From Allopusillimonas ginsengisoli (GTDB lineage: Bacteria > Pseudomonadota > Gammaproteobacteria > Burkholderiales > Burkholderiaceae_B), in NCBI RefSeq assembly GCF_004153455.1, contig NZ_SDQE01000002.1:124001-188000 (forward strand): 64,000 nt of DNA, in the 5' to 3' direction. A model generated the notes under the pieces. The model was not told the DNA's origin and did not search any database. It saw only the letters and a list, made by a program, of their open reading frames with translations. Each line of letters begins with the position of its first letter. Position 1 is the stretch's first letter. The position numbers were made by a program, and so were the translations under genes. Below, piece after piece: positions 42,111 through 50,014 of this stretch.

Positions 42111-43274
42111 TCAGCGGCTCATTCCCCGCGCGCTGATCGGCCACACCGCCTCGACATACCCGTTCCGTATGCCGACCACGTAGTCGTGCAAATTGAATGT
42201 TGGGTCGCAATGGCCGGGAATCAGCCTGATCTTGGCGCCCAGCTCGGGGGCGGCTACGCCATTTTCAATATCCAGAATACTGTGCTCGTCGTTTACTGAA
42301 ACACAGCGCACGCCTGGAAACCCCACGACCTGCGGCATTCCGCTTTCCGCTGTCGTGGATTTAAGGCCGACGTCGAGCACTGCGCGGTCGGGGGTTGGCC
42401 GGCTCATGACGGTTGTCAGCAGAAACAAGCTATGTTGAAACTTGGTCGCAGCCTCCCAATCGATGCCACCGTAATCAGCATCCATGAAAGCATAAGTGCC
42501 CGCCTGAATCTCGGTGAACACATCGCTGGTCACATCCAGCATTGCAGAACCGGTGCCGCCGCCAGTCACTACCGGACAAGCGATGCCGGCATGCGCCAGC
42601 GCGTCCAGATGCCTGCGTATCAGCGCGACGGCTTCCTTCCATGCGCCGCGACGTTCATCCAGCCCGCGCGTATGCTGCAATCCACCGTGATAGGCCTGTA
42701 TCCCCGCAAAGTGCACCTGCGGCAAGGCCTGCAGTTGTTGCGCCAATGCGATAAGTTCTTCTGGGGCCTGCACACCGCAGCGGCTCTGGCCCACATCAAC
42801 CTCGACCAGCACACCCATGCTGGTCTGATGCTTTACCAAGGCGGATGACAATGCCTGGGCCGCTTGCGCATGGTCTACGCATACGGTGATGCTGCCATGT
42901 CTGGCCAAGCGCGCCAGCAGGTCGAGCTTGTCGTTGCCGACGACTTCGTTGCTCAGATGGATATCGCGTATGCCCGCCGCGAGAAAAGGAACGATCTCGC
43001 TGACTTTCTGGCAACAGACGCCAATGGCTCCCCGAGCGAGCTGGCGCAGGGAAATTTCGGGGCAGCGATGCGCTTTCGCGTGCGGCCGCAGCGCAACGCC
43101 ATGGCGATCCACCAAGCCCTGCATCGCTTCTAGGTTGTCTTCGAAGGCAGTGAGATCAAGCACGAGTGCAGGGGTGTCGACATCGGAAAGCGGATCGCCT
43201 GGCCGAGCGATCGGGGGTATCTGCCATCCGTTAGCCACGCTATTCCCGTCTATGTTCAGTGCGCCTTCGTTCAC
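42111..43274 (-). CDS. DSD1-family PLP enzyme (D-threonine aldolase / D-serine dehydratase-like)
   Basis: A 387-residue PLP-dependent enzyme of the alanine racemase-like fold III. The N-terminal part has VDTPALVLDLTAFEDNL, then the PLP lysine in ALRPHAKAHRCPEIS. HFAGIQAYHGGLQH and VVTGGGTGSAM (phosphate loop) follow, and the C-terminus carries a zinc site region with IPGHCDPTFNLHD, whose H-x-D motif binds the metal in DSD1. Members split D-threonine or 3-hydroxyaspartate, or dehydrate D-serine. The GTG start at 43274 has AAGGAG upstream. It converges on the deacylase gene, so the two may form a D-amino-acid pathway. Confidence 0.91.
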   Translation of the reverse strand: MNEGALNIDGNSVANGWQIPPIARPGDPLSDVDTPALVLDLTAFEDNLEAMQGLVDRHGVALRPHAKAHRCPEISLRQLARGAIGVCCQKVSEIVPFLAAGIRDIHLSNEVVGNDKLDLLARLARHGSITVCVDHAQAAQALSSALVKHQTSMGVLVEVDVGQSRCGVQAPEELIALAQQLQALPQVHFAGIQAYHGGLQHTRGLDERRGAWKEAVALIRRHLDALAHAGIACPVVTGGGTGSAMLDVTSDVFTEIQAGTYAFMDADYGGIDWEAATKFQHSLFLLTTVMSRPTPDRAVLDVGLKSTTAESGMPQVVGFPGVRCVSVNDEHSILDIENGVAAPELGAKIRLIPGHCDPTFNLHDYVVGIRNGYVEAVWPISARGMSR

Positions 43275-43316
43275 GGCCGAGTCTCCTTGTGCTAGTGTCT
43301 ATCAGACCCACGCAAA

Positions 43317-43342
43317 GATAGGCAGCGAATGCGCTGCCTATC
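43317..43342 (-). terminator. Hairpin terminator after the SYLF lipoprotein gene
   Basis: GATAGGCAGCG and CGCTGCCTATC form a perfect 11-bp stem with a 4-base loop, followed on the minus strand only by TTTG. It lies 65 bases past the SYLF gene and before the DSD1-type gene, so it likely ends that transcript. The short U-run lowers confidence. Confidence 0.55.
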
Positions 43343-43406
43343 CACTACACAGGCCTGCGCCCAGGGCCTATGCGCCTGGGTCAGCCGATTTTCGCACAAG
43401 TAAGGA

Positions 43407-44006
43407 CTACTGGTCTGCCTCGAGCCTGGTGATCTTCGTGCCTTCCAACGACACGCCAGCCATCAGGCCTGCATTGGTCATCACAAAGGCCACCACAGGC
43501 TCGCGGAAGGTATTTGCATCTATCGTGCCGTTGGCGCCGATATTCGCAACAGCGACCGTCGCATTGGCGCCCACTGTCCATCCATTGCTGTTCCGGAACT
43601 CATCAAGCGCGTCCTGCGTCATGAACAGAATGACAATTGCCTTGGATTGCGCGCCCGCCTGGAAACCAATGGAGCCGCTCGACGTGGAATAGTAGCCTTG
43701 CTTCTGACCATTCACCCTGAGCACACCATCGCCATGTTCAGCACCGACGACAAATCCACCACTCAGCACTCTGGGGAAGATCAGCACGCCTTTGGCCTTG
43801 GAAACCGCGGAACGCGCATCGGGCGAGGCCTGATACAGGCGGTTCAGGGCGTCATCGGCCCGGCTGTCGACATCAGCCCGTCTTTCGGCCACGGTTTGCT
43901 GCCCTTGAGGAAACGTAGTGGTGCAGGCCGAAAACGCGAGGCTGGCCACACCAACGGCCAGCGCGACAGCCAGCTTTCCAGAAATGGGATTTTTTTGTTT
44001 GGACAT
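43407..44006 (-). CDS. SYLF/Ysc84-like lipid-binding lipoprotein
   Basis: A 199-residue lipoprotein with a SYLF (Ysc84) domain. The signal VALAVGVASLAFSAC carries a lipobox, with the cysteine at residue 27. The SYLF domain includes DALNRLYQASPDARSAVSKA and GVLIFPRVLSGGFVVGAEHG. YYSTSSGSIGFQAGAQSKAI and NIGANGTIDANTFREPVVAF follow. SYLF proteins bind phosphoinositides or other lipids in eukaryotes; bacterial ones are envelope proteins of unclear role. I chose the ATG at 44006 (MSKQKNPIS) with GGAGAG upstream; in-frame starts further upstream would add a non-family leader. It is divergent from dodecin. Confidence 0.88.
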   Translation of the reverse strand: MSKQKNPISGKLAVALAVGVASLAFSACTTTFPQGQQTVAERRADVDSRADDALNRLYQASPDARSAVSKAKGVLIFPRVLSGGFVVGAEHGDGVLRVNGQKQGYYSTSSGSIGFQAGAQSKAIVILFMTQDALDEFRNSNGWTVGANATVAVANIGANGTIDANTFREPVVAFVMTNAGLMAGVSLEGTKITRLEADQ

Positions 44007-44166
44007 AGTGCTCTCCAGAGGGGACATAGGACGATGTTGTTGTGCCCGACGAACTAGCAAGTTTCGGGCCCAGCCCTTTTTCATATCCCCCGCGGCTCGC
44101 TGCAATGTGCGCTGCCAGGCCTGGAACTTGCTCACAGCACTGTTTCAATTCACAAGGAGAATCCCT

Positions 44167-44397
44167 ATGACAAGCGATCACGTTTACAAGCAAATTGAAC
44201 TGGTGGGATCGTCCGCTGTTTCCACCGATGATGCCATTTCGCAAGCCATCCTGCGTGCGTCCGCGACCTTGCGTAATCTGGAGTGGTTCGAAGTCACGCA
44301 GGTGCGTGGCCATATCAAGGACGGCAAGGTTGCCCATTGGCAAGTTGGCCTCAAGATCGGAATGCGCCTGGAAGCAGGTGACGCGACAGACCAGTAA
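44167..44397 (+). CDS. Dodecin (flavin-binding small protein)
   Basis: A 76-residue dodecin, a small protein that assembles into a 12-subunit hollow sphere and stores riboflavin, FMN or coenzyme A. The sequence has YKQIELVGSSAVSTDDAI, ATLRNLEWFEVTQVRG with the conserved tryptophan that stacks on flavin, and HWQVGLKIGMRLE. AAGGAGA lies 6 bases before the ATG. It is divergent from the SYLF lipoprotein and stands before a membrane protein gene. Dodecins protect free flavin from light-driven damage. Confidence 0.92.
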   Translation: MTSDHVYKQIELVGSSAVSTDDAISQAILRASATLRNLEWFEVTQVRGHIKDGKVAHWQVGLKIGMRLEAGDATDQ

Positions 44398-44486
44398 CAC
44401 GCCATATAGCGGCTCGGGAACGGTATTTGCTTTCACCGACATCAGCCGGCCTCAGGAAGATCGGCAACCAACCATCGGGAGCGAAA

Positions 44487-45428
44487 ATGATTCAAAATGA
44501 CACCCTGGCCGCGACGCCTCCGGCCTATGACAGCAACTTGCGGCCAGACGCAAGCTTCACAAGCGGCGTATCCTGGGCCGCAATTTTCGCTGGCGCAGCC
44601 GCCGCCGCAGCGTTATCGCTCATTTTGCTGATGCTCGGGATGGGTCTTGGGTTTTCGGCTATCTCCCCATGGAGCCAGGAAGGCGTCGGCGCCACGACAT
44701 TCACCATTTCAACTGCCATCTGGCTAGCGTTTACCCAGATTCTGGCGTCGGCGTTGGGCGGCTATCTGGCGGGCCGCCTGCGCGTCAAATGGAGATCCAT
44801 TCACGATGACGAAGTGTATTTTCGTGACACTGCCCACGGAATGATGAGCTGGGCCGTTGCAACACTGGTGACCGCGGCATTTCTAGGCTCGGCCCTAAGC
44901 GGATTGATCGGCTCGAGTGCGCAAATCGCCGGCAAAGCGACCTCGGGCGCCGTTGCAACCGCCGTCCAAGGTGTCACAACCAGCGCAGCACAAGATACCA
45001 GCAATCCCATGGATTACTTTGTTGATGCGCTGTTTCGCTCGGACCAGCCTGCACCCGACACAGTGAATCCAGAACGCAGCCACGGGGAAGCGTCAACGAT
45101 ACTGCTGCGCAGCCTGAGCCAAGGTGAACTTGACGCGTCTGACAAAACCTATCTGGCTGGCTTGATCGCGCGTCAAACCGGTATCAGCCAGACAGACGCA
45201 GAGCAGCGTATCGACACGCTGTACAAACAGGCGCAAGAGCAAGCTGCAGCTTTGGAAAACAAGGCCAAAGAAGCGGCCGACGCAGCGCGCAAGGCGGCCG
45301 CCACCGCCGCGTTGTGGATGTTCGTATCGTTGCTGTGCGGTGCATTCTTCGCAAGCCTGGCTGCCATCTGGGGCGGACGCCGCCGCGATATGGCGGCCAT
45401 CGATGACGCTTATCCCCTCAACACCTGA
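44487..45428 (+). CDS. Conserved membrane protein of unknown function (PhnA-like annotation)
   Basis: A 313-residue membrane protein. It has four hydrophobic segments: about residues 25-55 (FTSGVSWAAIFAGAAAAAAL, LILLMLGMGLGF), 70-90 (STAIWLAFTQILASALGGYL), 115-140 (MSWAVATLVTAAFLGSALSG) and one near the C-terminus (TAALWMFVSLLCGAFFASL). A periplasmic alanine/lysine-rich coiled-coil-like region lies at about residues 215-285 (QEQAAALENKAKEAADAARK). The family is often annotated PhnA-like in Alphaproteobacteria without experimental basis. I chose the ATG at 44487 (MIQNDTLAA) with GGGAG upstream. It follows dodecin by 89 bases, and the 24-residue microprotein gene begins 23 bases after. Confidence 0.75.
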   Translation: MIQNDTLAATPPAYDSNLRPDASFTSGVSWAAIFAGAAAAAALSLILLMLGMGLGFSAISPWSQEGVGATTFTISTAIWLAFTQILASALGGYLAGRLRVKWRSIHDDEVYFRDTAHGMMSWAVATLVTAAFLGSALSGLIGSSAQIAGKATSGAVATAVQGVTTSAAQDTSNPMDYFVDALFRSDQPAPDTVNPERSHGEASTILLRSLSQGELDASDKTYLAGLIARQTGISQTDAEQRIDTLYKQAQEQAAALENKAKEAADAARKAAATAALWMFVSLLCGAFFASLAAIWGGRRRDMAAIDDAYPLNT

Positions 45429-45451
45429 CTACTGCTGAAGGACTTTCAAAA

Positions 45452-45526
45452 ATGAGATCAATCCTGCTTTACTTGCTTGGCATTCCTATTCCCATCATCA
45501 TTCTTTTAGCGTTGTTCTGGCATTGA
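45452..45526 (+). CDS. 24-residue single-helix membrane microprotein
   Basis: A very short reading frame (24 residues) beginning MRSILLYLLGIPIPI and ending LALFWH. It is one hydrophobic helix with a G-I-P-I-P break. AAGGA lies 9 bases before the ATG and the gene is 23 bases after the membrane protein gene at 44487, so it is probably co-transcribed. Microproteins of this type (one helix, I-P-I-P core) are found beside stress-related membrane genes; I know no function. It may be a subunit or regulator of the upstream membrane protein. Confidence 0.65.
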   Translation: MRSILLYLLGIPIPIIILLALFWH

Positions 45527-45662
45527 GTGGCAGGGGGCTGCCGTTATCCAGGCGGCCCCTGGCTTCTGTGTGACGATGGCGGGGCCGGCGTAATGCCCTA
45601 TCATATGGTCATCGGACCACGTCCATCTCATTCAACCCACACACGACCCAGGACCCTACCCC

Positions 45663-46175
45663 ATGCTTCGCCTGATCCTGCTTCGCCACGCCAAAGCCGA
45701 CTATCCCCCCGGAATCACTGACCACGACCGCGCGCTGACGCCTCGTGGACACCGACAGGCCGAAGCCATCGGAAAGTACATGGCAAGCCACGATCTGAAA
45801 CCCGACCTGGCTCTGGTCTCGACTGCACGGCGCGCGCAACAAACCTGGGCGCTCGCCCTCCCTGCTTTTGGCGCACCTGTTCCGCACCAGAATGAAGGCC
45901 GCATCTATGAGGCTACGGTTTCCCAACTGCTGGATGTCATCTTTGACACGAACGACAGCACCCACACATTGCTTATGGTCGGCCACAACCCTGGCTTTGA
46001 GCGATTGGCCAGCTATCTCGCCGGCGCCGGTGATGCGCAAGCCGCCGCGCGCCTTCAGCGTGAGTACCCAACCGCCGGGCTGGCTGTCATAGATTTCGAT
46101 GCACACAGCTGGCGTGACGTCAGCGAAGGCACCGGCCACCTGGAACGTTTTGAAACGCTGGCCACGCTGCCGTAG
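45663..46175 (+). CDS. sixA: SixA-like phosphohistidine phosphatase
   Basis: A 170-residue histidine phosphatase of the SixA type. The catalytic motif is LILLRHAKADYP near the N-terminus (R-H-A replacing R-H-G, as in SixA), then DRALTPRGHRQAEAIGKY, SSTARRAQQTW-like ALVSTARRAQQTW, and the second histidine in LLMVGHNPGFE. SixA removes phosphate from phosphohistidine in phosphotransfer proteins such as ArcB or the PTSNtr proteins. It is cytosolic, with the typical short length. It precedes gltS by 55 bases; no clear shared role is known. Confidence 0.87.
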   Translation: MLRLILLRHAKADYPPGITDHDRALTPRGHRQAEAIGKYMASHDLKPDLALVSTARRAQQTWALALPAFGAPVPHQNEGRIYEATVSQLLDVIFDTNDSTHTLLMVGHNPGFERLASYLAGAGDAQAAARLQREYPTAGLAVIDFDAHSWRDVSEGTGHLERFETLATLP

Positions 46176-46230
46176 ATTTAGCTTCTGTCATACACTTCTG
46201 AATTCTTCAACTTGAGCAATTCACACAAGC

Positions 46231-47421
46231 ATGAGTTTTGACCCGCTTGGATCGCTTCTGGCCGCCATTGGCATGCTGCTGATTGGCACGGTCGTCAATC
46301 GCAAAATCGGTTTTCTATCTCGTTACAATATCCCCGACCCGATCACGGGCGGGTTGATCTTTGCCATCATCGCATCGCTGCTGCTGGCAACTGCCGACTT
46401 CAGAATTTCGTTCGACCAAACCATCAAGCCTACTTTTCTGCTGATGTTCTTCAGCGGGATCGGGCTGTGTGCAGACTTGCGGCAACTCAAACGCGGCGGC
46501 AAGGCACTATTGATATTCCTGCTCGTGCTGCTGCCCTTCATTGTGGTGCAGAACACCGTCGGGGTGGGCGTGGCCCGGCTGCTGGACCTGCATCCAATCT
46601 TTGGCCTGGTCGCTGGTTCCATCACGCTGGTGGGCGGGCACGGTACCGGCGCAGCATATGCGGACCGTTTCGCGGAGATCAACAATTTGCAGATGGTCAT
46701 GGACCTGAGCATGACGATTGCCACGGTTGGCCTGATTGTCGGGGGGTTGATTGGTGGCCCTATCGCACAGCTTCTCATCAATCGCCACAAACTGCGGTCG
46801 TCCGCAGAGGCATCCGCAGCATCTCATGAATTTGCCGAGACACCAGCGCCTATCAGCACAACCGCCGTGCTCGGCACACTCGCGGGGATTTTTGCCGCCC
46901 TCCTTGCTGGGCAATGGCTTGCCGACCAATTCTCAGGCAGTGCCATTACGATTCCCGCATTTCTGTGGTGCATGCTGATAGGCATCGCGCTTCGCAATCT
47001 ACTACCCTTTGCAGGGCTGCGCTTTGATGATCGGGCAGCCGACCTGATCGCCAATGTCTGTCTCTCGCTGTTTCTGGTCATGACCATGATGACGCTGAAT
47101 CTGGTGGAGGTGGCGCTTTCTGCCGGGCCGTTCATGGTCATTATTCTGGTTCAGATCGCGGCGTCGTTCCTGTATGTCGTATTCGTCTGCTTTCGCTTCA
47201 TGGGCAAGGATTACGAAGCGGCCGTCACATCGGCCGCCTTTATCGGGTTCAATATGGGCTCAACCGCCACCGCAATGGCGAACATGCAGGCGATTACCGC
47301 CAAGCACGGGCCCGCGCCAACCAGCTATCTGATTGTGCCGTTGGCTGGCGCATTCTTTGTAGACATCATGAACGCCTTCGTGCTAACAGGCATGCTGGCC
47401 CTGCCTTTCATCGGAGGTTGA
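46231..47421 (+). CDS. gltS: Sodium/glutamate symporter GltS
   Basis: A 396-residue integral membrane protein with two inverted repeats of about five helices, as in GltS. The N-terminal half has LLAAIGMLLIGTVVNRKIGFL, YNIPDPITGGLIFAII and ITLVGGHGTGAAY, the first re-entrant loop G-G-H-G-T. The second half has AAFIGFNMGSTATAMANMQ and YLIVPLAGAFFVDIMNAF, the matching loop. GltS imports glutamate with sodium. The TAXI-type binding lipoprotein gene begins 3 bases after its stop with a shared ribosome site, an unusual pairing for a transporter thought to need no binding protein. Confidence 0.93.
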   Translation: MSFDPLGSLLAAIGMLLIGTVVNRKIGFLSRYNIPDPITGGLIFAIIASLLLATADFRISFDQTIKPTFLLMFFSGIGLCADLRQLKRGGKALLIFLLVLLPFIVVQNTVGVGVARLLDLHPIFGLVAGSITLVGGHGTGAAYADRFAEINNLQMVMDLSMTIATVGLIVGGLIGGPIAQLLINRHKLRSSAEASAASHEFAETPAPISTTAVLGTLAGIFAALLAGQWLADQFSGSAITIPAFLWCMLIGIALRNLLPFAGLRFDDRAADLIANVCLSLFLVMTMMTLNLVEVALSAGPFMVIILVQIAASFLYVVFVCFRFMGKDYEAAVTSAAFIGFNMGSTATAMANMQAITAKHGPAPTSYLIVPLAGAFFVDIMNAFVLTGMLALPFIGG

Positions 47422-47423
47422 CG

Positions 47424-48974
47424 ATGAGAGTATTTATTTCCTGCTTGTTTCTCGTATTGCTTGTAGGCTGCAGCTATGGTCCTGATGTCGACACGGTTCG
47501 TGCCGATGTGGGCCAACGGCTGGAGCTGGCGCTGCCTGGCGATGTCGTCGAGCTTGCAGGCCTGGAGCGGCGCGGCTCGCAGGCGGACACCAAAGCGCCG
47601 GCAGGCGAAAAGCGACGCATCGTCTACTTTGATGCAACGCTGCGCCTTACGCGCGACATCGACTTCGGCGCCTGGAACGCGCCAGGCGTATCAGGGTTGG
47701 TTTCCGCGCTGGGCGCGGGCCCTAAGGGCATCGAAGGAATTACATCTGGCGGCAATAAAGCCAATGACCTCATCCGCGCGCATGGCACTGTTCTCTATAG
47801 ACAAGAAGCCGATAAATGGGTTGCTGTGCTGCCCGCTGGGTACCAGCCTCCTGTCGCACCGGGCGTTGTCCCTGCATCGCCTGAACGAACTGGCGCGATG
47901 CTTGCGGCCCTGCGCAAGGTTGTCGACGCGTTTCCCAGGGACACCTCTCCAGAGCAGCATGCCGCGATCGAAGAGGAGCTTGCTGCCGCACAGGCGAGCA
48001 TTCGTGCGCGACTGGCAAGGGTGTCGGATGGCTATGCCATCGCAGCAGGGGCAGAGCATGGCCAATACCTGCGTGTCGCGCGGGCCCTGTTCAGTGGCCG
48101 CGGCTCACGGGCGGTTCCGTTGATAACGCGAGGCGGCGAAGAAAATCTCAGGCTCCTGCGGTCCGGCAAGGTGTCGCTGGCCCTGGCACAAGGCGACGCC
48201 GCGCTGGATGCCTATGAGGGAACCGGGGCATTCAAGGGGCAAGGGCCCTACATCGCGCTGCGCGGCGTAACCAGCCTGTATCCGGAACCTATCCACGTAC
48301 TGGTTCGCGCCACAGACTCGCTGAACAAGATGGCCGACCTGAAAGGCAAGCGTGTGGCGATCGGCGAAATAGGCTCGGCCTCGCGCACCACCGCGCTCAG
48401 GGTACTTTGGGCGCATGGGATAGCGCTCGAAGACATACAGCCGCAGGAGTTCAGCATCAGCGGCGCATTGCTTGCGCTGCAGAAAAACCAGACAGATGCG
48501 GTGATTCAAGTGATTGGAACACCCGCGGACAGCGTGCGCGACTCGCTCACCGACATGCCCTTGCGCTTGCTGCCGCTGTCAGAAGCTGCGGTATCCCGTC
48601 TGGTTGACGCCAGGCAAGGCTATTTTGCATATAGCATCGCTCAGGGTACGTATCCTGGTCAGAAACAGGATGTACCCACGATTGCTACCGCCGCCCTCTT
48701 GCTCACAGACACCGCATTCTCGGACGCAGAGCTCGCCTCGCTGACGCGCCGCATTTTCGAGAAGGGGCATGACTACCCGTCCTTGGGCAGCGCTCAGGGT
48801 GCGCAGATTTCTTTAGCGACCGCGACAATGGGGCTTTCGATTCCCATGCATGCGGCAGCAGCCAAAGCGCTGGAACGATTGGCGCCAGCCCGTGAACACA
48901 CAGAAGAAGGCGAGAATGGACCACCCAACACCGACAGGGTGAGCGCCTCGCCTACCGTGCAGTTGATGGATTGA
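47424..48974 (+). CDS. TAXI family solute-binding lipoprotein with extended N-terminal domain
   Basis: A 516-residue protein. A lipobox LLVGC ends the signal peptide (cysteine near residue 15), so it is lipid-anchored. An N-terminal region of about 150 residues is not part of the usual TAXI fold (RRIVYFDATLRLTRDIDFGAW, GLVSALGAGPKGIEG), and a helical linker follows (about 160-195). From about residue 200 on it is a TAXI-TRAP binding domain: AIAAGAEHGQYLRVARAL, ENLRLLRSGKVSLALAQGDA, LKGKRVAIGEIGSASRTTAL. The start at 47424 has GGAGG 6 bases before. TAXI proteins usually serve a fused TRAP permease; none is here, but gltS lies 3 bases upstream. It could hand substrate to GltS. Its 3' end overlaps the converging dehydrogenase gene by 23 bases. 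Confidence 0.85.
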   Translation: MRVFISCLFLVLLVGCSYGPDVDTVRADVGQRLELALPGDVVELAGLERRGSQADTKAPAGEKRRIVYFDATLRLTRDIDFGAWNAPGVSGLVSALGAGPKGIEGITSGGNKANDLIRAHGTVLYRQEADKWVAVLPAGYQPPVAPGVVPASPERTGAMLAALRKVVDAFPRDTSPEQHAAIEEELAAAQASIRARLARVSDGYAIAAGAEHGQYLRVARALFSGRGSRAVPLITRGGEENLRLLRSGKVSLALAQGDAALDAYEGTGAFKGQGPYIALRGVTSLYPEPIHVLVRATDSLNKMADLKGKRVAIGEIGSASRTTALRVLWAHGIALEDIQPQEFSISGALLALQKNQTDAVIQVIGTPADSVRDSLTDMPLRLLPLSEAAVSRLVDARQGYFAYSIAQGTYPGQKQDVPTIATAALLLTDTAFSDAELASLTRRIFEKGHDYPSLGSAQGAQISLATATMGLSIPMHAAAAKALERLAPAREHTEEGENGPPNTDRVSASPTVQLMD

Positions 48975-49944
48975 GGACATCCGGATTCTTGAGCGGTGGC
49001 ACGCCACCCTCAAGAAAGGTCAGAATGTTTTGCGCGCTTTCCTGCAGAAAGTGCGCAAGCGCATTCGAGACCACATAGCCAAGATGCGGCGCCAGGATTA
49101 CATTGGGCAGCATGCGCAACGGATGGTCTTCAGGCAGTGGCTCAATGTCGTAGACATCCAGACCGGCCATGATCTGGCCAGCTTTCAGCACATCGATCAA
49201 GGCCGCCTCGTCGACCAGTGGTCCACGAGACGTGTTGATGAAGATCGCGCCCTTTTTCATGGCGGACAGCGCAACCCGGTCAATAACATGCCGGGTGCGG
49301 TCCGACAGCGTCAGATGCACAGACACTACATCAGCATCCGCAAACAACTCATGCTTTTCAACGCGACGTACGCCTTTTTCGCGTGCGGCGTCGGCCGTAA
49401 GGTTCTGGCTCCAGGCAACCACATCCATGCCCAGCGCCAGTCCAACGCGCGCAACATAGGTACCGAGTTTACCCAGACCGACCACGCCCAGACGCCTGCC
49501 CTCGAGCTGCATGCCCATAGGCAGGCCTTCCTGCCATTGTCCACCGCGCATATTGGCGTGTGCCTGCGGTAACGCTCGCGCGCAGGCAAACATGAGCCCG
49601 AGCGCCAGCTCCGCAGCCGCATGGGACGGCGAAGAACCGGTGTAGGACACCCATACTCCACGCCTGGTGCAGGCATCCAGATCCAGCGTGCTGGTGCGCC
49701 CGCCAGTCATGGAAATGAGCTTTAGATTGGGTAAGCGATCCAGCACACGGGCCGGCAGCGCCGTGCGCTCGCGCATCAACGAAATAATCGTAAAAGGCTG
49801 AAGCTGCTCAACGAGATCGTCTTCGCTTTTCCAGGGCTGGCTGAATACGGTGATATCAGCGGAGGACCGGATATTGCTCCAGTCGGTCAAGTCGAAAGCG
49901 TTGTTCTGGTAGTCGTCAAGAATGGCAACGGCGGGTCGAGACAT
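48952..49944 (-). CDS. D-2-hydroxyacid dehydrogenase family protein
   Basis: A 330-residue NAD(P)-dependent 2-hydroxyacid dehydrogenase. The Rossmann motif is GVVGLGKLGTYVARVG. The catalytic arginine is in FINTSRGPLVDEAAL, the glutamate in YDIEPLPEDHPL and the histidine in LAPHLGYV. It would reversibly reduce a 2-keto acid to a D-hydroxy acid. I chose the ATG at 49944 (MSRPAVAIL), with AGGA 8 bases upstream; an in-frame start at 49992 would add 16 residues with no family likeness. It overlaps the TAXI gene tail-to-tail by 23 bases. Confidence 0.92.
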   Translation of the reverse strand: MSRPAVAILDDYQNNAFDLTDWSNIRSSADITVFSQPWKSEDDLVEQLQPFTIISLMRERTALPARVLDRLPNLKLISMTGGRTSTLDLDACTRRGVWVSYTGSSPSHAAAELALGLMFACARALPQAHANMRGGQWQEGLPMGMQLEGRRLGVVGLGKLGTYVARVGLALGMDVVAWSQNLTADAAREKGVRRVEKHELFADADVVSVHLTLSDRTRHVIDRVALSAMKKGAIFINTSRGPLVDEAALIDVLKAGQIMAGLDVYDIEPLPEDHPLRMLPNVILAPHLGYVVSNALAHFLQESAQNILTFLEGGVPPLKNPDVLNPSTAR

Positions 49945-50014
49945 CAGCGTATCCTGTGTAGTTGGCCTTATCGTATGTATACCTCTTTTCAAGCAATGCT
50001 ATGCGCGGTTCTGC

